Source: JAWXTK01 sp044433645 (GTDB lineage Bacteria > Bacteroidota > Bacteroidia > Bacteroidales > Rikenellaceae). From it: 64,000 nucleotides of DNA. Location: the NCBI GenBank assembly GCA_044433645.1, contig JAWXTK010000005.1:30407-94406 (forward strand), in the 5' to 3' direction. Each line of letters begins with the position of its first letter. Positions within the stretch are counted from its first letter, which is position 1. Positions 1 to 8,051 of this stretch are shown here, piece after piece. The notes under the pieces were generated by a model. The model saw only the letters and a program-made list of their open reading frames with translations, did no database searches and had not been told where the DNA came from. Both the position numbers and the translations under genes were made by a program.

Positions 1-627
1 CACAAAACAATCACACTCGGGAGCTACGATAGGACCTCCCACACTTAGCGAGTAAGCCGTAGAGCCCGAGGGGGTCGATAACAACACTCCGTCGCCCCAA
101 TATTTTGCTATCATTTCGTTATTGATAAAGGCCTCGACGGCTATCATACCAGCTCCAGCTCTTTGCACTGAAAACTCATTAAATGCATATAAATCAGATA
201 GTTGCCCTGAGCTAAAAGCACCACTTACTTGCAACATATCTCGCTGCTCTATGCTAAATCTCCCCTTAATTAAATCCTCAAAAGCCTGCTCAATATTCTT
301 CTGAGGGATATTAGCCAAGAAGCCCAAACGCCCAGAATTTATCCCTAAAATTGGGGTAGATTTTCCCTCCAGCATACTCACTCCCTGCAAGAAAGTTCCG
401 TCGCCACCATAGCTCAAAACTATATCATCTGCGCCAAAATCACAACTTGCAAGAGAGTCATAAATTTGAGCACGAGAAAAACTCATACCTATCATTTCAC
501 TTACCAAAACAGCAAATTCACGGTTAAGCGAGAAAGCGAAATTAAATTTTAACAACATTTCAAAAAGATGCTTTAATTCATCCACTTGATGTTGTTTTTC
601 TGCACGTGAGAACAAAAATATTTCCAT
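1..627 (-). CDS. nadK: NAD kinase (partial, C-terminus beyond left edge)
   Basis: ATP-dependent NAD+ kinase, the cytoplasmic enzyme that makes NADP+. I translated 209 codons from the ATG at 627 and the frame is still open at base 1, so the C-terminal part lies outside the window. Family motifs are visible: GGDGT (residues 74-78, nucleotide binding), GINSGRLGFLA (95-105), FNE (149-151) and the glycine-rich STPSGSTAYSLSVGGPI stretch (184-200). The gene diverges from pdxJ across only 48 bp. The family call is secure; only the missing end is unknown. Confidence 0.95.
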   Translation of the reverse strand, partial: MEIFLFSRAEKQHQVDELKHLFEMLLKFNFAFSLNREFAVLVSEMIGMSFSRAQIYDSLASCDFGADDIVLSYGGDGTFLQGVSMLEGKSTPILGINSGRLGFLANIPQKNIEQAFEDLIKGRFSIEQRDMLQVSGAFSSGQLSDLYAFNEFSVQRAGAGMIAVEAFINNEMIAKYWGDGVLLSTPSGSTAYSLSVGGPIVAPECDCFV

Positions 628-675
628 ATCACTAAAAAATATTATAACTTTACACCACAAATATAATTTTAAATT

Positions 676-1392
676 ATGACAAAACTAAGCGTTAACATAA
701 ATAAGATTGCTACTTTACGAAATTCTCGTGGTGGCGACATGCCAAATGTTGTGAAAGCAGCACTTGATGCAGAGCGTTTTGGAGCTCAAGGAATCACCGT
801 TCACCCTCGCCCAGACGAGCGTCACATTAGATATCAAGACGTTCGCGAGCTAAAACAAGTTATCTCTACGGAGCTAAATATCGAAGGAAATCCTGTACCA
901 AGTTTTATTGACTTAGTTCTAGAAAATTTACCTGCTCAGGTTACTTTAGTGCCCGATGCTGAGGATGCTATCACCTCAAACGCAGGTTGGGACACCATAA
1001 AACACAAAGATTTTTTAACTGACGTTATCTCGTGTTTCAAGAAAAAAGGAATTAGAACATCAATTTTCCTAGATGCCGACCCAAAAATGGTTGAGCACGC
1101 AGCACTCTGTGGCGCCGATCGTATAGAACTTTACACTGAAGGCTATGCAACAAACTATCCTAAAGGAGCAGAGGCAGCACTAGCGCCCTACCTTGAGACA
1201 GCACTTAGAGCCCAAGAATTCAATCTAGGTCTTAATGCAGGTCACGACCTAAGCCTTGAGAATTTGAACTATTTTGCAAAAAATATTCCTTTCCTAGACG
1301 AGGTTTCTATAGGTCACGCGCTGATTTCAGATGCACTTTACCTAGGATTTGAGAATACTATTCAATTATATTTACGTGCACTTAAAATTTAA
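676..1392 (+). CDS. pdxJ: Pyridoxine 5'-phosphate synthase PdxJ
   Basis: Condenses 1-deoxyxylulose 5-phosphate with 3-amino-2-oxopropyl phosphate to give pyridoxine 5'-phosphate in the DXP-dependent vitamin B6 pathway. The 238 residues are the normal length. N-terminal LSVNINKIATLRNSRGG and the HPRPDERHI segment (about 43-51) are classic PdxJ signatures, and the C-terminal NAGHDLSLENL and EVSIGHALI segments form the phosphate-binding end of the TIM barrel. An AT-rich TAACTTTA box about 25 bp upstream resembles a -7 element. The 3' end overlaps the next reading frame, which suggests translational coupling. Confidence 0.97.
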   Translation: MTKLSVNINKIATLRNSRGGDMPNVVKAALDAERFGAQGITVHPRPDERHIRYQDVRELKQVISTELNIEGNPVPSFIDLVLENLPAQVTLVPDAEDAITSNAGWDTIKHKDFLTDVISCFKKKGIRTSIFLDADPKMVEHAALCGADRIELYTEGYATNYPKGAEAALAPYLETALRAQEFNLGLNAGHDLSLENLNYFAKNIPFLDEVSIGHALISDALYLGFENTIQLYLRALKI

Positions 1393-2782
1393 CACACCCG
1401 AAGATATTTTTTCTCAGGTTGGCAAAACAGCCGACGCTCTAGGCATCCAGGCCTACGTGATAGGTGGTTATGTGCGTGATTATTATCTGCACAGACCCTG
1501 CACCGACATAGATATTGTGGTCTTAGGAAGTGGCATTAAACTAGCTGAGGCTCTAGGCCGCGAGCTAAAAACTAAGGTTTCGGTGTTTCAAAATTTTGGC
1601 ACGGCTATGCTGCGCATGGGCGATTTTGAGGTTGAATTTGTGGGGGCAAGAAAAGAATCATATCGAGCAGATTCACGCAAACCCATAGTCGAGGACGGCA
1701 CCATAGAGGACGACCAACTGCGTCGAGATTTCACAATAAACGCCATGGCGTGGTCGCTAAATAAGGACACCTACAAACAACTTATAGACCCGTTCAACGG
1801 TATGAGGGACTTAGAGGATTGCATATTAAAAACACCGTGCGAACCAGATAAAACCTTCTCAGACGACCCACTTCGCATGATGCGAGCAGTGCGCTTTGCC
1901 TCACAACTAGGCTTTGATTTATACCCCGAAACATTTGATGCCATAGCGCGCAATAAGGAGCGCATAAAAATAGTCTCTAAAGAGCGTATATTAGTGGAAA
2001 TCAACAAGATACTTCTCTCTCCCGTTCCTAGCATAGGCTTCGAGTTATTGGATTTAACAGGCCTATTACCTATTATTTTCCCCGAAATATCCAACCTAAA
2101 AGGCATAGAGAGAGTCGGCAAACACGCTCACAAAGACAACTTTATTCACACCCTAAAAGTGCTTGATAATGTAGCTCTCAAAAGTAATAATTTGTGGTTA
2201 CGCTGGGCAGCTCTACTTCACGATATAGCTAAGCCAGCCACCAAGGCTTATAACCAAAAAACTGGCTGGACTTTTCATGGTCACGAGACCCTTGGCAGCA
2301 AGATGATACCAGGGATTTTCAAACGTATGAGCCTGCCACTTAACGATAAAATGAAGTATGTTCAAAAGTTAGTTTTTCTGCATCTAAGACCTATTATTTT
2401 GTCCGAAGACATGATAACCGACTCGGCTGTGAGACGTTTGATTTTTGAGGCAGGCGAGCATGTCGAAGATTTAATGACTCTGTGTGAGGCCGACATAACA
2501 TCGGGCATAGACGCAAAAGTCAAGCGCTATATGGCTAATTTTGAGCTAGTTAGGCAAAAAATGATAGTTATCGAAGAAAAAGACAGAATACGCAATTTCC
2601 AGCCACCAATAGACGGCGAGATAATAATGCGCACCTACAACATAGCCCCATGCCGCGAGATAGGCGACATAAAAGCCAGAATCAAGGACGCGATACTTGA
2701 CGGCGAAATAGAAAACGATTACAACCAGGCCTACGCGCTAATGCAGGCCCTTGCCAAGGAGTATAACCTAATTAAAGAATAA
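1376..2782 (+). CDS. cca: CCA-adding tRNA nucleotidyltransferase with HD domain
   Basis: Adds or repairs the 3' CCA end of tRNAs, which matters here because three of the four tRNA genes in the window lack an encoded CCA. The N-terminal polymerase-beta-like domain shows GGYVRDYYL, the metal-binding DIDIVVLG and RRDFTINAMAW; next comes DPLRMMRAVRFASQLGF, the neck/tRNA-binding region; a C-terminal HD phosphohydrolase domain carries LLHDIAKP. No ATG precedes the conserved part in frame. The two candidate starts are TTG at 1349 and GTG at 1376, both inside pdxJ. I chose GTG because it gives the shorter overlap (17 bp) and an N-terminus of usual length. The stop codon overlaps the next ATG by one base. 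Confidence 0.9.
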   Translation: MHLKFNTPEDIFSQVGKTADALGIQAYVIGGYVRDYYLHRPCTDIDIVVLGSGIKLAEALGRELKTKVSVFQNFGTAMLRMGDFEVEFVGARKESYRADSRKPIVEDGTIEDDQLRRDFTINAMAWSLNKDTYKQLIDPFNGMRDLEDCILKTPCEPDKTFSDDPLRMMRAVRFASQLGFDLYPETFDAIARNKERIKIVSKERILVEINKILLSPVPSIGFELLDLTGLLPIIFPEISNLKGIERVGKHAHKDNFIHTLKVLDNVALKSNNLWLRWAALLHDIAKPATKAYNQKTGWTFHGHETLGSKMIPGIFKRMSLPLNDKMKYVQKLVFLHLRPIILSEDMITDSAVRRLIFEAGEHVEDLMTLCEADITSGIDAKVKRYMANFELVRQKMIVIEEKDRIRNFQPPIDGEIIMRTYNIAPCREIGDIKARIKDAILDGEIENDYNQAYALMQALAKEYNLIKE

Positions 2783-3762
2783 TGAAAGTAGACTTAGTAT
2801 ATTTGTGGGTTGACGGACAAGACCCAGAGTGGGCAAAAAAGAGGTTTCAACATCATTATAAGGCCGACAACGACATAGAAATAAACGAAGCTGTAACTGC
2901 TGCTCGTACATTGGACAATGATGAACTGCGCTACTCTCTGCGCTCGGTTGAGAAATATGCTCCATGGATAAATCATATTTTCATCGTCACAGACAATCAA
3001 ACGCCAAAATGGCTCGACACTAACAATCCTAAGGTAAGCATAATAGACCACAAAGATATTATGCCCCATGATGCTCTGCCCTGCTACAACTCCTGTGCTC
3101 TAGAACTTGCCATTTGTAATATACCTCATCTTTGCGAGCATTTTATTTACGCCAATGACGATATGATGCTAGGAAGAAGCTTAAGCAAAGATTTCTTTTT
3201 TAATAGTGACGGCAAAGTTAAATGTCGCTTTTTTTGGTGCGAGAAAATTATTGTCGACAAATCAAAACAGTATAGCTATAATTACTCAACAGCGAAAGCA
3301 TCAGAGAGAATAGCCGACGACTTCTCGCGCGAGGATGTATTACACCTTAGGCCTCATCACCAAATAGATGCCTACAAAAAAAGTGTTATTAAAGAATGTC
3401 TAAAGGCTTATCCTCAGTGGCACACAAGCACTATTCATAATTGTTTCCGTTCGTACGACGATATGCAACGCCACATATTATCGCTATACTGCATAGCTAC
3501 AAACCAGGGAGAAATCATCATACTTGAGAATAACTCAACCTTCATCAAAAGAATACCCTCTAGAATCAAAGCTATACTAGGTATAAGCAAGGGCATTGAC
3601 TCAAAAATTACACCCACACATACCTCCTTAATCAAGGTGCTATTTTACATGAAAATACTTAAACCAGCCCTAGTGTGCTTCAACGGCTCAATTCGTAAAG
3701 GAGCCGAACTCAAGAATAAACTAAACAAGATATTCCCCAAAAAATCAAAATTTGAGTTATAA
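2782..3762 (+). CDS. Stealth-family hexose-1-phosphate transferase (capsule/glycan phosphotransferase)
   Basis: The Stealth family transfers sugar-1-phosphate groups and builds phosphodiester-linked polysaccharides. Its conserved regions are visible in order: CR1 at residues 3-15 (VDLVYLWVDGQDP), CR2 at about 46-130 (DNDELRYSLRS, PWINHIFIVTDNQTPKWL, LPCYNSCALELA, then FIYANDDMML with the probable metal-binding NDD), and a CR3-like segment with PHHQIDAYKKS. At 326 residues it is compact, with no signal peptide or membrane span. Its ATG overlaps the cca stop codon by one base, so it is probably translated from the pdxJ-cca mRNA. No other capsule genes lie nearby, so the acceptor is unknown. Confidence 0.85.
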   Translation: MKVDLVYLWVDGQDPEWAKKRFQHHYKADNDIEINEAVTAARTLDNDELRYSLRSVEKYAPWINHIFIVTDNQTPKWLDTNNPKVSIIDHKDIMPHDALPCYNSCALELAICNIPHLCEHFIYANDDMMLGRSLSKDFFFNSDGKVKCRFFWCEKIIVDKSKQYSYNYSTAKASERIADDFSREDVLHLRPHHQIDAYKKSVIKECLKAYPQWHTSTIHNCFRSYDDMQRHILSLYCIATNQGEIIILENNSTFIKRIPSRIKAILGISKGIDSKITPTHTSLIKVLFYMKILKPALVCFNGSIRKGAELKNKLNKIFPKKSKFEL

Positions 3763-3771
3763 ACAATAACA

Positions 3772-3803
3772 AAAAAGGTGCGAAATAAAATTCGCACCTT
3801 TTT
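3772..3803. terminator. Bidirectional intrinsic terminator
   Basis: A 13-bp perfect stem (AAAAAGGTGCGAA paired with its complement) closes a 6-nt loop, with A and T tracts on opposite sides. It sits between the convergent Stealth gene and the V-ATPase K gene and can end transcription from both directions. Confidence 0.85.
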
Positions 3804-3823
3804 CATATCCTTAAATGATATAA

Positions 3824-4273
3824 CTAAGCCACAGCTTGACCAATCAAGAACACTGCTGCCACAGCCAAGATAGCATAAAGCTCTGGGAAGGCAGCCAAAA
3901 TCATAGTGTTACCAAACACATTGTTACCATTACCAATAGCAGCAATACCGTTAGCACAAACTTGTCCTTGACGGATAGAGCTAAACAAACCACTTAGACC
4001 CATGATAAGTCCTGCGCCAAAGATAGCAGCTGCTTGAACCATAGTAATCTCAGGAGTCAAAAGACCACTTACAAGGAAGTAACCCACAAAACCATAAAGA
4101 CCTTGAGATCCTGGCATCGCAGAAAGCACCATATAGTTACCAAATGCGCCTGGGTTCTTTTTCATTGCGCCCATTGCTGCGTTACCTGCGATGGTTGTTC
4201 CATACGCACTTCCAATACCTGCTAATCCTACCATGATTGCTACGCCTATGTAGGCTAATAAAATCGGTGTCAT
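3824..4273 (-). CDS. ntpK: V-type ATPase subunit K (proteolipid rotor ring)
   Basis: Membrane rotor subunit of the V-type ATPase. Its 149 residues make four hydrophobic helices, the duplicated-hairpin proteolipid form. The second hairpin has the ion-binding carboxylate E131 in FPELYAIL; the first hairpin has PGSQGLYGF with S56 and Q57; the polar loop/helix 3 has R101-Q102-G-Q104. In sodium-binding Enterococcus NtpK the ligands include a Thr-Gln pair and a further Gln, so the Ser-Gln pair here makes a sodium-binding rotor plausible but unproven. It is the last gene of the operon, directly before the bidirectional terminator. Confidence 0.95.
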   Translation of the reverse strand: MTPILLAYIGVAIMVGLAGIGSAYGTTIAGNAAMGAMKKNPGAFGNYMVLSAMPGSQGLYGFVGYFLVSGLLTPEITMVQAAAIFGAGLIMGLSGLFSSIRQGQVCANGIAAIGNGNNVFGNTMILAAFPELYAILAVAAVFLIGQAVA

Positions 4274-4303
4274 AATTTTTTTGTTTTTTAAGTTTATAAT
4301 TAA

Positions 4304-6112
4304 TTATTTGTTTTCGTGTTTAAATGGTGTAAATGCTCTAAGTGTCGAATCAAAGCCTACGTTTTTGTAAAATTCTACAAAAGTCAAACGCAGTGGATGC
4401 ACAAAAGAGCTCAGCGAGGACATGAATAAGTTGATACCATGACCTGCCAAAAGAATTAAAATTGTAACTACTGTTCCCAAAACTGGAACATCAGGACTCA
4501 TATTAGCTGCCAGATTATTGAAAACCTGAGCCAGAATACTTCCCGAGAGACCTATGGCAAACAAACGAATATAACTAAGCAAATCACCCAAGATACCTGT
4601 CACGTCGTTGTAAGTATTCCAAAGACCTGCTCCTATGTTAACCAGAGGGTTTTTCTTAGGGTTATTAAGCAAAAGCATCATTGCAAGACCCAGACCAGCT
4701 GTAATCTGATAAGACAAAGAGCTCATAGAATAAGCCTCTATGCCTGCAAGAGCTGCCACAAGTGACGAGATAATAACTATAATCCAGCCCAGTGGAGCTA
4801 AGGCATACCTAAACCCATTTTGTATAGTAATATTCACAAGTTTTAGGCACATCGCCACCAAAATTTGGAAAATACCTATGCCTATTGCAAGGATAAAAGT
4901 GCTTATAGGCGTAGAATCTGCCGTGATAAACATACTCTTATAAGGTGCAAACATAGTAAGTTCGGGCAGCACAATACCAAAAAACGAACCTGTCAAAAAC
5001 CCAAACACCACAGTGGCAATACCACAAAGCAGAGTTAAAGCCCCCACAGATTTAAGCGCAGCAGAACCCTTCAACCTTAGATAAAGACCTGCCAACACAA
5101 ACAAAAGTCCGTAACCAGCATCGCCCAAACAAAAGCCAAAGAATATCATATAAAATGGTCCAAACCAAGCTGTTATATCAAGCGTTCCGTAACGTGGCAA
5201 GGCATAAAACGCGCCTATCATCTCAAACAAGCGTGAGAATTTATTGTTCTTAAGTAGCACAGGCGTGTCATCCTCAGGAGTTGGTCTATCTTTAAGGTAA
5301 ACCAAATTCTCAGTTGCCTCTAGCATTGCATCAACCTCAGGCGAGCTCTCATTTGTAGCCCAGGCCTGCATCACCACAAGCGAATCATCAGCCTCACTCG
5401 CGGCCGAAGATTTCACCTGAGAGAAACGCAACTCCTCTTTCAAAGCTATGCTCTCGGCCAAGATAAGTTCTGTGCTATTAGCACATTTCTCTAGCATAAC
5501 ATCATATTTTTCAACGTCAGCTTTGAGCTTTTCTATCTGCTTAGATTTATCAGAAAAACTCATCGTAGGAGTTTTAATCATCTGAGCATCTATGCCCTCA
5601 CAATTTCCAGAAGTAGAAATCGCAACAAAGAAAACATTATCCTCGTCGGGATTCATCGCAACAAAAGTGTACTCCTCGCCACTCTGCTCCACTAAAGCAA
5701 GATATTGTTTTTTATATGCACTAAAAAAGCAAAGCGTAAGTCCCGAGCGCTCTAATTCAGCGATTTGCTCAGGCGAAAACTCACCCCAAACCTTCAACTC
5801 TTCCATTTCTCTCTCGGCGCGTTGAATCTCAGAGAGAGTGGACTCTCTCAAACTTTTAGCCTCAACATAAGCTGCGTAGGCCTCCGTGCCCGATGAGTAA
5901 GCGTCTAGATTTTCTTCATTTTTAAGAGATTTTAGCTCCGTAAGGCAAGCCCTATGCTTGTCAATAGAGCTCATAAGTGCTCTGTCAGTATCCGATGCCT
6001 CCCATGAAGTAGTAGTAATATCAACCAGCCCTAAATCTTTTAATTTATTTAGGAAACTCTCATGCTGCTCCTTGAGCAACACAAAGTAATATTTAGACAT
6101 TTTTACTATCAT
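4304..6112 (-). CDS. ntpI: V-type ATPase subunit I (membrane stator a-subunit)
   Basis: Stator subunit that forms the ion half-channels against the K ring. The 602 residues split into an N-terminal soluble, coiled-coil-rich half (to about residue 310) and a C-terminal half of hydrophobic helices. The membrane part carries AWFGPFYMIFFGFCLGDAGY, the segment DLLSYIRLFAIGLSGSILA with its essential arginine, and GHGINLFMSSLSSFVHPLRL, all typical of this family. The start ATG overlaps the stop of the D gene by 4 bp, indicating translational coupling. A second in-frame Met four codons later (MSKYYF) is an alternative start. Confidence 0.95.
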   Translation of the reverse strand: MIVKMSKYYFVLLKEQHESFLNKLKDLGLVDITTTSWEASDTDRALMSSIDKHRACLTELKSLKNEENLDAYSSGTEAYAAYVEAKSLRESTLSEIQRAEREMEELKVWGEFSPEQIAELERSGLTLCFFSAYKKQYLALVEQSGEEYTFVAMNPDEDNVFFVAISTSGNCEGIDAQMIKTPTMSFSDKSKQIEKLKADVEKYDVMLEKCANSTELILAESIALKEELRFSQVKSSAASEADDSLVVMQAWATNESSPEVDAMLEATENLVYLKDRPTPEDDTPVLLKNNKFSRLFEMIGAFYALPRYGTLDITAWFGPFYMIFFGFCLGDAGYGLLFVLAGLYLRLKGSAALKSVGALTLLCGIATVVFGFLTGSFFGIVLPELTMFAPYKSMFITADSTPISTFILAIGIGIFQILVAMCLKLVNITIQNGFRYALAPLGWIIVIISSLVAALAGIEAYSMSSLSYQITAGLGLAMMLLLNNPKKNPLVNIGAGLWNTYNDVTGILGDLLSYIRLFAIGLSGSILAQVFNNLAANMSPDVPVLGTVVTILILLAGHGINLFMSSLSSFVHPLRLTFVEFYKNVGFDSTLRAFTPFKHENK

Positions 6113-6717
6113 AATTCACTTTTTTTAGCAGCCATCATCTGACGAGTTTTCACTATTTTACTAGCACTTTTCGACAAGTTTTCTTCGTCCTCTAAGAAAC
6201 GTTTAATCTTGCGAATAGCATCCTCGTAACCAGGTATTTGTACTTTCTCGTAGAGGTTAACTTTTTGAGTTGTTTTCTTACGAGCATAGTCTAGCAAATC
6301 AGTTTTTTTGGCATAAAACGCATATTCTATACCCAACAGCGAAAGCTCTTTAAGCAATTTAATACCGTCGCTAAACCATATAGGCGATGAGAAAAGGTCA
6401 TATTCTTTTTGCTCAAAAACCACTTCTTTGAGCACAGGGATTCTCACCCCAGCAATTTTATTAACCCTAACCTCAACATCCTTTACACTCAGCAATTCGC
6501 TATCAAATTCTGCCCAAAGCTCAGCCATATAATCATATTTGGCTCTCAGCTCTTCGAGTTTTTGATGATACTCATTTGCGCTGTCTTTGGCCTTCTTAAC
6601 CTCAACCCTAAGTGCCGACTCCTTACTTTTTATTGTAGGTAGAGCCTTGCGCCTTGTCTTGAGTTGTTTGTCAAGATTGCCCAAAGATGTTTTATTAAAT
6701 TGAAATTTTATAGCCAT
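6109..6717 (-). CDS. ntpD: V-type ATPase subunit D (central rotor shaft)
   Basis: Central stalk subunit that turns inside the A3B3 head and links it to the K ring. The 202 residues are nearly all long amphipathic helix. FQFNKTSLGNLDKQLKTRRK at the N-terminus and EEENLSKSASKIVKTRQMM near the C-terminus are the two ends of the antiparallel coiled coil expected for subunit D. It lies between B (8-bp gap) and I (4-bp overlap). No F subunit gene, its usual partner at the shaft base, is found beside it. Confidence 0.93.
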   Translation of the reverse strand: MAIKFQFNKTSLGNLDKQLKTRRKALPTIKSKESALRVEVKKAKDSANEYHQKLEELRAKYDYMAELWAEFDSELLSVKDVEVRVNKIAGVRIPVLKEVVFEQKEYDLFSSPIWFSDGIKLLKELSLLGIEYAFYAKKTDLLDYARKKTTQKVNLYEKVQIPGYEDAIRKIKRFLEDEENLSKSASKIVKTRQMMAAKKSEL

Positions 6718-6725
6718 AGCTTAAA

Positions 6726-8042
6726 TTATTTCCAATATTTCTCTGTAAGTTCTGCTTTGATTGACACCTCAGCTTTGTTAAAATACTTAGCAAACAATGC
6801 CCAAGCAGTATCTAGCATAGATGTGATATCAACATTCACGTCTATTGCAAGCAGCTCGCGCGAATAATCCTTAGCAAAGTTAAGTGTACGCTCATCGTAA
6901 TCCGACAAGTCAAAACCATTCTCTAGCTTAGTCTTAGCATTAGCAGCATCAGCAAACAAACGCACAGCAGCATTCATCACCTGAGGGTGGTCCTCACGAG
7001 TTTTATCGCCAATAACTAGCTGTTTCAAACGCGAAAGACTACGGAAAGGGTCAACAATTACTTTACCTGTGTCCGAGTCATTACGCAAGAATAACTGTCC
7101 CTCAGTGATATAACCCGTATTATCTGGCACAGCGTGAGTGATATCACCACCCGAAAGTGTAGTCACAGCGATAATAGTTATAGAACCTCCATTAGGTAGC
7201 TGCACTGCTTTTTCATAAATTTTAGCCAAGTCAGAGTAAAGTGAACCTGGCATAGAATCTTTAGAAGGGATTTGGTCCATACGGTTACTCACAATAGCCA
7301 AAGCATCGGCATAAAGAGTCATATCCGTTAAAAGCACCAACACATTCTCGCCCTTGTCAACAGCAAAATACTCAGCAGCCGTAAGCGCCATATCTGGCAC
7401 TAGCAAACGCTCAACTGGAGGATTCTCAGTTGTATTAATAAAGCTCACAATACGGTCAAGTGCTCCTGCGTTCTCAAAAGTTTTTTTGTAGAACAAGAAG
7501 TCATCGTTTGTGATACCCATACCTCCCAAGATAATTTTGTCGGCCTTAGCACGTAGTGCCACCATGGCCATAACTTGATTATAAGGTTGATCTGAATCGG
7601 CAAAGAAAGGGATTTTCTGTCCCGAAACTATCGTATTATTAAGGTCGATACCTGCAATACCCGTAGCAATAAGCTCCGAAGGTTGAACACGTTTAAAAGG
7701 GTTTACCGTAGGTCCACCTATCTCACGAAGTTCGCCCTCAAGTGCTGCGCCTGCTTCCAAAGGCTCGCCATAGGCATTAAAAAAACGACCTGCAAGCTCG
7801 TCACTCACACGAAGTTGTGGTGGGTGAGAGAGGAAAATAACCTCAGAGTTAGTAGCTATACCCTCAGTGCCCGAAAACACCTGAAGTGTAACATCTGCAC
7901 CCATAACTTTCACCACCTGAGCAAGCTTACCACCCACGGTTGCAAGCTCGTCATTACCAACACCACTAGCTTTAAGCGTTACGGTAGCTTTGGTGATATT
8001 ATCTATTTTTGTATATATTTTTTGAAATGCTTTAGTTTCCAT
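6726..8042 (-). CDS. ntpB: V-type ATPase subunit B (non-catalytic head subunit)
   Basis: Non-catalytic nucleotide-site subunit of the A3B3 head. The 438 residues are slightly short for the family but complete, with the beta-barrel start (TKIDNITKATVTL), GRFFNAYGEPLE, the degenerate P-loop region VSGQKIPFFADSDQPYNQ where catalytic subunits have GxGKT, and DMTLYADALAIVSNRMDQIPSKDSMPGSLYSDLA, the conserved B-subunit signature (given in two overlapping parts of one region). The gap to the A gene is 9 bp. Confidence 0.96.
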   Translation of the reverse strand: METKAFQKIYTKIDNITKATVTLKASGVGNDELATVGGKLAQVVKVMGADVTLQVFSGTEGIATNSEVIFLSHPPQLRVSDELAGRFFNAYGEPLEAGAALEGELREIGGPTVNPFKRVQPSELIATGIAGIDLNNTIVSGQKIPFFADSDQPYNQVMAMVALRAKADKIILGGMGITNDDFLFYKKTFENAGALDRIVSFINTTENPPVERLLVPDMALTAAEYFAVDKGENVLVLLTDMTLYADALAIVSNRMDQIPSKDSMPGSLYSDLAKIYEKAVQLPNGGSITIIAVTTLSGGDITHAVPDNTGYITEGQLFLRNDSDTGKVIVDPFRSLSRLKQLVIGDKTREDHPQVMNAAVRLFADAANAKTKLENGFDLSDYDERTLNFAKDYSRELLAIDVNVDITSMLDTAWALFAKYFNKAEVSIKAELTEKYWK

Positions 8043-8051
8043 CGTGTCTTA

